A stretch of DNA of 64,000 nt, taken from contig CM041465.1 in NCBI GenBank assembly GCA_023213395.1, forward strand, positions 109,747,741-109,811,740, given 5' to 3'. The position numbers and the translations under genes are program-made. The notes below the pieces were generated by a model, which was not told where the DNA came from, ran no database searches, and was given only the letters and a program-made list of their open reading frames with translations. Positions 21,799 to 31,273 of this stretch are shown one piece after another (the stretch's first letter is position 1; the number at the start of each line of letters is the position of its first letter). Source of the stretch: Cycas panzhihuaensis. Lineage: Eukaryota; Cycadophyta.

Positions 21799-22852
21799 TG
21801 ATCCAGGAGGATCTACCATATGTTCTGAGGATGCGGAAAATGCTAGGCATTGGCATAACTAAAAGAGATATGGCCAAATGGTATCAAAATTCTATGAAAT
21901 TTTGTTTAAAGGGATAAGACACATCTCACTAGATGTGTACAAAAGGTGGGGTTTAGAAAATATCATTTGATTAGAGTTCAAGCCTTGTCTTTGCATAAAA
22001 ATTAATCCCACAGTTAGCAGAAAAAAAATAGAAAATATATATTTTGATTATATGAATAGAAACATGGTCAAATGACATCCAAATGAGCTAAAATTTTGAG
22101 GAAGCGGAGGAGACATTGTTCTTATACCTGTACAAATTTTGAGCTGAATTGGAGTCCGTTAAGGTTAGTTACAAGTCGCAACTTTTAAGAATTGTATGAA
22201 GGCCACTTGGACAGCAGAAAAACAACAAATACATATTATTATTAAATGAATAAAAATGCAGTCAAATGACATCCAAATGAGCTGAAAATTTGAGGAAGCT
22301 GAGGGGACATAAGTTCCTATACGTGTACCAAATTTGAGATAAATTAGAGTATGTTAAGATCTGTTACAAACTATAACTTTTTAAGAATTGTATGAAGGCC
22401 ACTTGGACAACATGCATTCTGGTGGTTAGTGGTTATACTTGCATGATTGCCACTTGTTAAACATGCAATTCAGGTTTCTTTCTATAAATTGAGCCCTTCT
22501 ATAGGTTGGAGAGGTGGTTCTTGGTGACTTGACTTGGGAAGCATCCTTGGAGAAGCATTTGGAGGTTGGAATCTATATGGTATAATTGTAACATTTACTC
22601 CTTGTAATTTTACCATTCTTTTGCTAGTTGATTTCTCCACCATTAAATGGAGATTTTCATGGTTTAATAAAAGTATTACTCATCATACTTTTGGATCAAT
22701 GTCAAGAATAATTGATTTGGTGTAGAATTTTCCTTTCATGGGCTCATTGTTGTTTTGATGTTATTGAGCTTTCTACACTAACTCCCAGGATCTCAAGGAG
22801 GAAAGGTTGATAATTGATTTCTTCACCAACTAAGCTCTTTTGGGATCACCCA
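21799..22852 (+). mobile_element. Putative 3' LTR of H
   Basis: A purine run AAGGAAGGGGAGCC (21785-21797) looks like a polypurine tract and is followed by TGATCCAGG. The stretch contains TATAAATTGAGCCC near 22484, a T-rich region, and AATAAAAG near 22668, as expected of a chromovirus LTR. The right end is placed at ..GGATCACCCA because Tat gag sequence starts at 22857. No second copy is available, so the borders are tentative. An imperfect repeat of ~200 bp occurs inside: ATGACATCCAAATGAGCT at 22071 and 22265. Confidence 0.5.
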
Positions 22853-22856
22853 AGGT

Positions 22857-23604
22857 TAAGATGTATACCCTGGAGGAACGTAGAAGGAAGCACCAACATG
22901 TTGGTTTTGAGAGTGTGTGGGAGTGGATCCCACATGATTGGTAGTAGAGAGGCTAGTAGGACTGATGGGCCTACTAGGAAAGGTATGCGGCACATTAGGG
23001 GATGGCACATTGGTTTGGTTAGGGACGGGTATGCTAACCTTTAATTGAGGGAAAGACACACCACGGGAAGATCCCAAAATACTAGGACCTTGATGAGAAA
23101 CAGAAGGCATAACATGTGCCCCCACTACAAGAATAGGAAAGGAGCGGGACACATGCGTAGGCATAAAGGTTGTTGTCAAAGGAAAAGTAGATGAGGATGA
23201 GACATGCGGGGGAGGAGCAGAAGAAGAAGAGGCTCCTCCATGAAGAGCACCCTCAAGCTATCCAGGATGCGGTTACAAGTGTGTCCTGCGGTGACACTCG
23301 TTAAGACTTAAACTACGTCGAAAGGAGGGGTTCCTACATACTCATAAGAGGTAGTTGGAACCTCGAATGAAGTAGGTCCCTCGGGGCGCTCCTCATAAGA
23401 GTCACTGACCAAGTGTTAAGTCTCAAGAGGAACGAATCCTTCCACCACATAGGTAGAGGGATGGACGTTGAGTGAGTGGTGTTGATTATTTGGGTAATAA
23501 AGGAGGTCATTACCCTCTTAGGTAGAACTCGGGATAGAAGAAGGGAAATCATGGGTTTCTAACGTTGCGGTGTGGTAGGCCAAATCAGAAGAGTATCCCT
23601 CCAT
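22857..23604 (-). pseudogene. gag N-terminal part, Tat element C
   Basis: The start codon at 23602-23604 opens MEGYSSDLAYHT, as in F, E1 and E2. An acidic region with YYPNNQHH and SYEERPEGPTSFEVP follows, then a Ser/Pro/Val-rich tail with VSFPQLKVSIPVPNQTNVPS (about 23060) and a truncated end at YVPPGYTS (22857), where H begins. Stops occur at Gln and Arg positions. The capsid core and pol of C are missing from the window. Confidence 0.75.
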
Positions 23605-23850
23605 AGTTAAATCAGAATATGACAAAGGAAGAGGGCGATACTCGGGGTCTTCTAACAATGGAGGTAGACTGCACAAGCGACGAGAAAAGCGTCGCATGCA
23701 AGGTCAACCAACAATATTAGGGAAAAATAGAGGGCAGTACAGGCACACACGTTGGGGGCTACCCAACGAAGAGATCGAAATAGGTGAAAAAGGATCACAA
23801 AATGTAGCAAAACCAACGGAAGAGAGCGGAAACTAGCTCCCTTACTGGCA
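23605..23850 (-). other. Leader of element C
   Basis: Non-coding sequence between PBS and gag, related to the leaders of E1 and E2 (CCTGCCAGTAAGGGAGCTAG, minus strand). Confidence 0.55.
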
Positions 23851-23870
23851 GGTCCCCAGTATGGTCGTCA
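23851..23870 (-). other. Primer-binding site of C
   Basis: On the minus strand TGACGACCATACTGGGGACC, one base after the LTR end ..GCATCCA. It is the clearest PBS in the window. Confidence 0.7.
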
Positions 23871-23871
23871 G

Positions 23872-26571
23872 TGGATGCACATCTACGGGATAGCCACCTA
23901 ACTAAATAGGTATGATAAGAGTGGCTGGTAGTATGATTGAGAAAGAGACCTATAAGTAGGGTGCATATCACGCAGGGCACCTCCTGCTTATTTGGAGTCA
24001 GTTCGGGACCTACAATGGAATATAGCTACCTAAGAATGATCCCCCCCACTTCGAATAAGAGATGAGGAGACATGGGGTTAGCCTGGGTTGACTTTAGGGA
24101 AGGATCCTCCCACCCTTGGATAGTCGAAAGGGGAAGGAGAGGAACCTTGAAGGGTTTCCCTAAAGCAATGGGAAACAAATAAGGATAAGCAAGTAAACGA
24201 CCTATAAACAGGGTCACCTTGGTTGCCCGGTAGTGGTGAACCAAGGGAAAATGAGAGGATGACCGAAGGCGGGTCAAGGCATGCCTAAGCAAACTAACCA
24301 AATCTGAGAAAGGACAAAGGGAAAAGGAAGCTTGCCTGACAAAGGAGGAAAAGGTGAAAGAGGCAGTTCCTAAGACCTTTTCCTATGAGTAAAGAAGATG
24401 CATGCAATAAAATAAATAAAGCATGAACCCAAAGCAAAGTTAATTTCCCCTTTTGATTTCCAATGAGTTAATTACTACTTATGTAAAGGAAATTCAAAAG
24501 GGAAGAGACGTAGGGTGGAGCAAAGCGTGTACCCAGACCGAAAGCATGCTGTGATGATAGCGATCCCAAGGGGCACCCAAAACCACTCCACAAGGCGCAA
24601 CAGTCGTGAAGCATCGCAGCGGATTAGAATAAGGGGCTCTCTTACCTTCCCTGAAGAAATACTAAAGTACAAAACCAAGGAAAGAAAGAGACCAAATATT
24701 TAACAATAAACTGAGCATGAAAGTACAACATGCATGGAAGCACTTACTGGCAAAGGGACAAATGAAGAAAGGTCCTTTGCAGTTTCGAATACACTATGAT
24801 GAGCGACAACCTCCTCTTTTAGGAGAAAGGGTACTAACATGCAATGACAAGATCCTAACAATACACATCTATGTAATACAAATATAAACTTAAACACATG
24901 TATGTTAGCATCAACACAATGATGATAATATGCAAAGGAGGACAACCAAGCGAAAGGAAAGTGGCAGTAAGCCTTGGGTGGCCCACCTCCGTCTGAGAAC
25001 AACCCCAACCTACCCCTAAGGCCTGAGGCAGCGAGGGTAAGGCCAAGAAGGATGGGCGCAAACAATAGCAAGGGAGTTAAGAGGAGCTAAAGAAGACCTC
25101 GACAAGCAGTGCTATGAAGAGCAAGCGGGATCTTAGGGAAAAGGGTTGGGTAAAGAGCAGTGGTCGGGACTTACGTGAGTTCCCCGGACCTAAGCACAAG
25201 CCCTTAAACCAGCACTGCAACATGTGATAGCACTGATTTCAGTGGCCAAGGAAGGCCCAACAAACCCTTATTTGAGTGCCAAGGATGACACGAAGCAAGA
25301 GGGAAGGTTTGGGGGGCTCAAAGCGCTGAGGAGGCGTGGAAGGTGGTGTAGAATCCACCCACTCTCTCCCAAACCCTATGTCAACCCTACATCTTTCTTG
25401 CCTTGAGCAATAAGCGAGCAAGGAGGCACTATAATAGGAGTAAAACTGTCAAATATAAAGAAGAAATCAACCCTCACAAAGACAAGCAAGGAGACCAACA
25501 AGATAGGGCATCAATTGCATAAGAGAAATAACCCAAATCAATGAATACCTAAGAGGAAGAGAAGAGGTGCTTGCCTCGGCCGAAATTTGTAAGGAGAGGT
25601 GAGAAATCAGCCCCAAAACTGTGGTGTAGCAGGTTTGGGGCCCTGCTAATGAAATTGGAGGAAGAACACCTGCACTTGGAACACTTGGCGATTGCAGGGC
25701 AAGAATCTCTGAAATCTCTCCAAGGGGCCCTCTCCAAGGTGCGTGAGGGGTTGGGAAGATGTCCTAGCCATATCGAAGGAGGCTGAGCCTTTGGAGGAGG
25801 CAGTGCAGTAGTAGCGATAAGGCGGTGAGAATAGCGAGCCTGACATGGTTTCCTTGAGGAGCAATCCAAAATGTGAGCCAAAAGTTCTCAAAAATAAGTA
25901 AAAAGTGACTTAAGTACCCAACCCAAACCCCAAAGTGAGCGATTAAGGTGCGGCTGGTAGCGAGTTAAGCTGCGAGACACGTGGCAGTTTCATAATAAAT
26001 GTGAAATTGCCATGGTAGATTTTAAAAAACAAGTTAGAATAGTCATACTCTTGCCAAAATCTCTGATGCGGAGGTTTTTACGGTGGTCAGTGAAAATCGC
26101 GGTAGTATTCACCTGGAGGTAAAAATAGGCTCAGCCAACCAGTCTAGGCTGCGGGCAGATGACAAAAAGGGCCAATAGGGGGCTGAGACACCTACCCAGA
26201 GGTAAACAAGCCAACAAACGGGTCCAAAAGAGCAAAAATAGGGCTCAAACGGTGTGGCAAGTCAACCAAACGATGACGCGTCATCACTGCAGGCGAGGTG
26301 GCACAAGCCAAGTGGATCTGGGCGAGGAGGGCAAAATGCGAGGAAGTGGAGAGGCCACGGGGTGCCACACTTGCTAGAAGTGTGCCCCTGCTATAGTCGT
26401 CATAGGCTAAAATAAGTGTAGACGAAGACAAAGTCATCTACAAAGCCATAAACATGCAGACATGTAAGAAAACACTCATCAAAAGCAAGTGATGATAGGG
26501 TGAGAAACATACCTGCACTTACCTGAGTCGGTAATTCCGTACCCATTCCTAGAAGCCAGGAAATAACTACA
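23872..26571 (-). mobile_element. 5' LTR of C (LTR-a, 2.7 kb)
   Basis: The CA terminus is at 23872 next to the PBS; the TG terminus is at about 26571 (TGTAGTTATTTCCTGGCTTC on the minus strand). The length of 2700 bp agrees with 2687 bp (G) and 2735 bp (solo LTR). It carries GTCGACTCAGGTAAGTGC-like sequence close to the TG end (diverged to TACCGACTCAGG). Its TG end abuts the non-coding block of G, so C was inserted in G. Confidence 0.85.
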
Positions 26572-27337
26572 ATATTAAATTTTTCCTATTTCTCCCAACC
26601 ACAAGTTGAATGACAATTTAAAGTGTCTTCTTCATCTCCTCCCGGTTCCTCCCGTGGAACCCGTGTTCCCATTTCCTTTGGGACCTTGTCCTCCTATTTG
26701 GGAATCCCCCAACTAGGACGATGCCCTAAAATGAGCCTAAACTACCATCTTAAATTATTCCAATTTCTCCCAACCATGGGTGGAATGATAATTTAAGGTG
26801 GCTTCTCCCTTTTCCTTTCTGGTTCCTCCCGCAGAACCCGTGTTCCCGTACCCTCACGGGAACCTATCGTCTTCCTATTTGGGTATCCCAATTAGGGGCC
26901 GGCCTTGATCTTAGTACTCTCTCTTGCCTATTGTTTCCTTCGCATATTCCGCTATGCTCCTCCGTGGATATGCATGTTGCTCTATTTCTAATCTCACACC
27001 TCTCTATCACCTCTACTCATGGTGGATGTGTGTGCTCATGTTAGGTATATAGCCATATATGGAAGGAAATATGTGCATTATACAATAAAACATTTACACA
27101 AAACACTTATAACATACAAAACAAAGCATACATGCTATCTATCACACATGATATACATAGCATCTCATGTCGAAGTGGGGTTCCAATTACCCCATATATA
27201 TATACACCAAAAATCATATGTTACATCATACATATGGGAAGCCGGTGTCCTTACAGGGGGGTATAATCATATGAGTCTATATATGACCCCACAGGCCCGT
27301 CTTTCCTATCAAAATCATATACATGTCTCCTATACTA
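26572..27337 (+). other. Non-coding block of G with two hairpin units
   Basis: The first unit is truncated by the insertion of C (26573-26627); the second has GAGCCTAAACTACCATCTTA (26733 onward) and a pairing AATTTAAGGTGG. Each unit is followed by GGTTCCTCCCG..GGAACC and CCTCCTATTTGGG, so the repeat period is ~180 bp here, longer than in E1 and E2. After 26900 come TTCCGCTATGCTCC and an AT-rich region leading to the antisense PMD gene. Pol of G is not in the window. Confidence 0.7.
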
Positions 27338-29249
27338 CTACTGCCCCGCTCTTGGGGTACCATCTCTTGGCCTATGTGATCTCTCTCCTAGGGACCACAT
27401 CCCTCTGAGGCTCCTCCTGTGCCTCTGCGAGCTCCCTGCCTTGCTCCCCTCATCGCGTGGCTGTCCTAGGGTCGTCATTGTTGTATGAGTGTATGTCTTG
27501 CTCCTGCTCGACCTCGACGCCATCTGGTCCACTAATTGATTGTATAGAGATTGGATACAATCCCTCTCTCTCCGGAGTCCCTCCTCCATACTCTAGAATC
27601 TCTCTTTTGTCGCTCTGAGGTGCTCCTCTAGCACTATTATCCAGACCATGCTCCCTGCATCTCCGCCTGCTCCTCCCTGTGCCTCTAGAGCCTGGACCCG
27701 TTTGCATAGCTTATCTCGCTCGCTCCTCGCCTTGTCGAGCTCCTGCTACATCTGTCCCGTGAAAGCTATATGCTCTTGGGACTCAATAGCCTAGATGTCT
27801 CTCGCCCTCACCAACAAGGTGAATGCCTCCATATGGGCACCTGCCGATCTAGGCACATCCTTTGCCTGGATGGGCAGTTGCCCCTTTGCATATACCTAAG
27901 GGAATATCTCCCTCACCATGGCCTCTACCAGTCTCCGGACCTCTGTTGTACCTGCCAATGGAACATGATGTGTGTCAGTGTATAACCCACTACATGTCAA
28001 ATCAAATCAAATATCTATCTAGTTATCAAATGACTAAGGAAATGGTTAGGCCTCACCTGCCATAGCCGTCAACTCCTCTGCTCACGCGACATCCTCTCCT
28101 CCTGGCTCTCCGCCAGCTGCAAGTACCTCATCCTTAGGTACCTCCTCTCCTGGGCCTCTCTCCTCGCAGGGACAGGCTCAACTCTCGTCACTCCAGATCT
28201 CCTCATGATCTGTAGCCTGCGGGCCCTAGTCAGTGGCCTCCTACTCTCCTTAGCTGCCCCTGATGGACCTGCCTCTCCTTCGATAGTCCCGGATGGTCCC
28301 GCTACTCCTCCTGCCATCCCTAAAGGACCTACCTCCCCCGCAGGTCATGATGGGCTGGCCCCATCTCCTCCATTGACATCATCATCTGGGAGTGCTCTTG
28401 CTCCGCCTGCCTCGTCATCACTATCCCACCTCACCGTCCTGTATGGATCTGCTGCATAGTCTGTCAAGGTGAGGAGGTCCAGCGATGTCACCTCCACTGA
28501 TCGTCAGACGTGGGCCTGGTCCTCCGTCCCCCTCAGTCGAGTCTGCCATCTGTGGACCATCGGGGCCCACTCTGCTATGGGGTGTGGTCCCCTCGCTGGT
28601 GCCACTGCCAACAAATGGTCAAAGAACCAGCATTGTAGCAACGTGCTATATGATAGTCCTCCCTTCCCCGCTACTCTGATAGCGTCAAGCTGTGCGATGA
28701 GGTTCGCCACTATCATGGTAGTCCAATCCATCCTCTCGCCGACCGTGGCGGCACTGCTGCGTCCATCCATCCTCCTGATATCTCCCTATAGTTCAATTTC
28801 CAGGAAATTTGGAATAAAACTCACAGTATAATCAGCTTCCTCACCCAACGAATCCTCAACATCACCATAGTTTGGAGAGGAACTCCTCTCCGCTCCCACC
28901 TGTCAGCCCCTATGAAGAACAGGGATGCCTCTCTATGTGCTACCTTAATACTAGGTAACACTCCCAGTGTCACTAGCCTCCCAGTCGCCGGTACTCCCAG
29001 AATCCGCTGGATATCCCTCAGCGTGACCATCACATCCTCTACCTGAGGTAAGTGAAATATGTGCCTCCTCTTATCCCAATGGGATATAATGTCGACTAAT
29101 AATCTCTGATTGGATGTGAATTGGGGTGTCTTCAAGGCCTTATACATGCCACACCTCTGCAGGATCTCCTTGTCCCCCTGGGACATCATCTCAATAAAGC
29201 TCAACATCGCCATACCTACATTCTCGTGGTTATCCACTACGATGATAGC
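27338..29249 (-). pseudogene. Antisense PMD-like extra ORF of G (most complete copy)
   Basis: It is antisense to the host element. The first visible exon starts after an acceptor (TTGACAG, at 29250) with AIIVVDNHENVGMAMLSF, then LLVDIISHWDKRRHIFHLP, DVMVTLRDIQRILGVPATG and, after the break at 28821, LSYSTLLQCWFFDHLLAV. HLP..x-VTL-DI..LLG-P-G and the LLQ-WF-HL helix are hallmarks of the plant mobile domain. The tail reads LTLTDYAADPYRTVRWDSDD, then a Gly/Ala-rich stretch, a 105-bp intron, and charged helices ending with a stop at 27338. The visible internal stops (TAG, TGA) lie where Gln or Arg codons fit. The domain call is by pattern memory; a profile search would settle it. The function in the element is unknown. 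Confidence 0.7.
27952..28056 (-). other. GT-AG intron in the PMD ORF (G)
   Basis: Donor GCAG|GTGAGG and acceptor CATTGGCAG|GTAC on the minus strand, 105 bp. Borders and position match the 109-bp intron in A and B; the interior has diverged. Confidence 0.65.
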
Positions 29250-30434
29250 CTGTCAACATCAAAATCCAATCAACGTCAGTCCTGTCAGTCAACAACGCTC
29301 CTCGCTCTCTCTCAACTCTCTCTGTTTGAGATTTGGGGCCTCATGGCCCCTCATATTCTTTTTTCTAACTTTCTACCTTCGTACTATGCTAAACTTAGTA
29401 GTACCGTTAAGTTTAGCTCAGGCCCCGCGGCGATCGGGGGGGCCCGTGGCAATGATCATGGCATCGCGATCTTTGCCACGGTACGAATGGCACTCCCCCC
29501 AAAGGGGGAGATTTCTATCCCAAAACCAAAAAATCTTACGGTGGATCGTGGGGCCCACGGGACGAAACTCCCTAATGCCTAGGTCCCACCTCTTTCTGGG
29601 TCCAATTCGGACTCGAGGCCTCGATCATGCATAAGGGGCACAAAATTACATTAAAAAATCCACAAAAAGTAATGAAATTAAAACTTTGAAATGGGTTGGG
29701 TTTTGTGAGATCCACTCACTGGATCTGGTCTTACTGGCATCATCTCGTCACAATGATCCCAGCGGCTCTCTCTATGCTCTGATCGAACGGTCAGATCATC
29801 CCCTACGTACCTCTAAAGTCAGGTGGCTCTCCACTGCATAAGGGAATGGCTCTGGTTTCTCACGAGAGCTGGTGAAAATGAATTCATTTTCCATACGATT
29901 TTCCTTATATAGGCGGGGGCCCCGACGGGCACTTCTTTCATTTTTGGCCTCATGATAGCTGTTGGGACCATCCTGTTTCTCGATTTCCTTTACCTTCTGG
30001 CCCTGTCGCCCGTTGTGCTCTTTTGACGGCCTTTCTGCACTCTCTTGTAGGTGCATTTATGGTGCCTCATTTTTGCACTTTTTCTTAGGGCCCTTCTGCC
30101 TCGTTTTACGTGTCGCCCCCGTTCATACCTAAGTTTATACTCATTTAGCTCGTTTCGCCATCCTAGACTCATTTCTGCAGCCCTTTTCTGTTCTTGGGGT
30201 CTCCAAGGGAGTGCTCCCTCGTTCGGGGGCATGTTTCGCTTCCCAAAGCGACCCTTGGTGCTCCAAGGCGCCTTTTCTCTGCCCGCTCTCAGGTAGTGGT
30301 CAGACCGCTTACTCTCGCCCCTGGGTAGCCTCATTGCTAGGTCCTCCTACCTTTCACGACCACCTTCTGCTTGCCTTTTGAGTATTGCTTTTATTCCATC
30401 ATTGTTCATTTACTACTAGGACTTTGTGTCACCC
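29250..30434. other. Spacer between PMD gene and aRNH (G)
   Basis: The minus strand holds the likely 5' part of the PMD gene: a TATA box at 29903-29913, a short frame starting MENEFIFTSSREKPEP (about 29890) with a donor-like GAGGTACGT after it, and a GA-rich stretch near 29330. On the plus strand nothing coding is recognised before the aRNH start. Confidence 0.45.
29903..29913 (-). promoter_or_regulatory. TATA box candidate for the antisense PMD gene
   Basis: CCTATATAAGG on the minus strand, in a GC-rich setting (GGCCCCCGCCTATATAAGG). It lies 650 bp upstream of the first recognised PMD exon and points the same way. It would let the PMD gene be transcribed separately from the sense retroelement RNA. 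Confidence 0.45.
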
Positions 30435-30857
30435 ATGTCTGTCTACATTTTTACCGACGGTGAAAGCTGTGGTAACCCTGGACCTTCTGCCACTGCATGG
30501 ATTCTTTGCAGCCCCTCTGGACACGATTTTCTACACTCTGGGGTCTTCCTCCCAGAGGCTACCAACAACGAAGCTGAATACATAGCTATTATTGAAGCCC
30601 TTACTGATTCTCTCCATTTCCATAACAGATCCATCGTCTTACTTTGCGACTCTTAAGTTGTGGTGTCCCATCTCACCTAGGTTTACCAGGTGCGATACCC
30701 TCACTTGAGAACTCTTGCTTCCACCGCCAGATCTCTCCTGGCCCACTTCTTGTTTGTTGACATCTAGCATATCCCTCGGGCCCTCAACGCTGAGGCAAAT
30801 AGTCTCATTCGCCTCATCCTTGAGCACCGCTTCCCTCTTCTTGTTGACCATCCCTGA
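30435..30857 (+). pseudogene. Second, archaeal-type RNase H (aRNH) of G
   Basis: 140 codons from ATG 30435. Motifs in order: YIFTDGESCGNPGPSATAW (first Asp), FLPEATNNEAEYIAIIEAL (Glu), IVLLCDS (Asp), and RALNAEANSLIRLI, where the fourth catalytic Asp is Asn; E2 has Asp here (AEADS). The NNEAEY box and G-NPGP loop are those of archaeal/plant-type RNase HI rather than the gag-pol RNase H. Three in-frame stops (TAA, TAG, TAG) fall where Gln is expected; otherwise the frame is continuous. It lies after the antisense PMD gene and ~420 bp before the 3' LTR, sense to G. Acquisition of such a domain is known for some Tat elements. Confidence 0.88.
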
Positions 30858-31273
30858 GACTTGTCTGGTTGCTCTGTCACCCAAGGCTTAGGTCATCACG
30901 TACCTCACTTTACGATCTGTTCGCACCTCTGAAACCTAGACACTAATGAGGTTAAACTATGGCAACTATCAACTTTGTTTATTCTTCTACTTGATTATGC
31001 ACATCTCTCTACATCTTTTTGTGGTGGGGGCAGCCCCCTCACCTTTCTTATTCTTCTAGTCAGTTTCTGGGTGGCGCATAGGCAGTCCCTATGTTATCTC
31101 CACCCCTACCTTTTTATCCATGTGTTTCGCCATGACACTCGCTGACTCCCTTGCCTACTGTTATGATCTTGATTTATATATATGTATACACATGTACTAC
31201 TGACAGTTGTGTTGCTAGCATTTGCCATTGCACCACACTTCCGAGCAGTGAGGCTCTGCTGCCAAGGGGTAAG
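30858..31273 (+). other. G pre-LTR region with polypurine tract
   Basis: Non-coding. Near the end, GTGAGGCTCTGCTGCCAAGGGGTAAG abuts the LTR; the purine run AAGGGGTAAG is the probable plus-strand primer. The same GTGAGGCTCTGC box precedes the E1 and E2 3' LTRs. Confidence 0.55.

Noticed and set aside
22071-22400. Tandem duplication inside the H LTR as a separate element
   Set aside because: Imperfect ~200-bp internal repeat (ATGACATCCAAATGAGCT twice) fits LTR enhancer-type duplication; no borders or target duplication seen.
28821-29237. Independent host gene with PMD
   Set aside because: It sits at a fixed place between the conserved 3' block and aRNH/3' LTR in G, and its C-terminal part recurs at the same place in A, F and D, so it belongs to the retroelement family.
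27450-29634. Plus-strand ORFs over the PMD region (for example 29110-29634, 174 codons)
   Set aside because: They oppose the frame that carries the recognisable PMD motifs and are not conserved in A, B or D.
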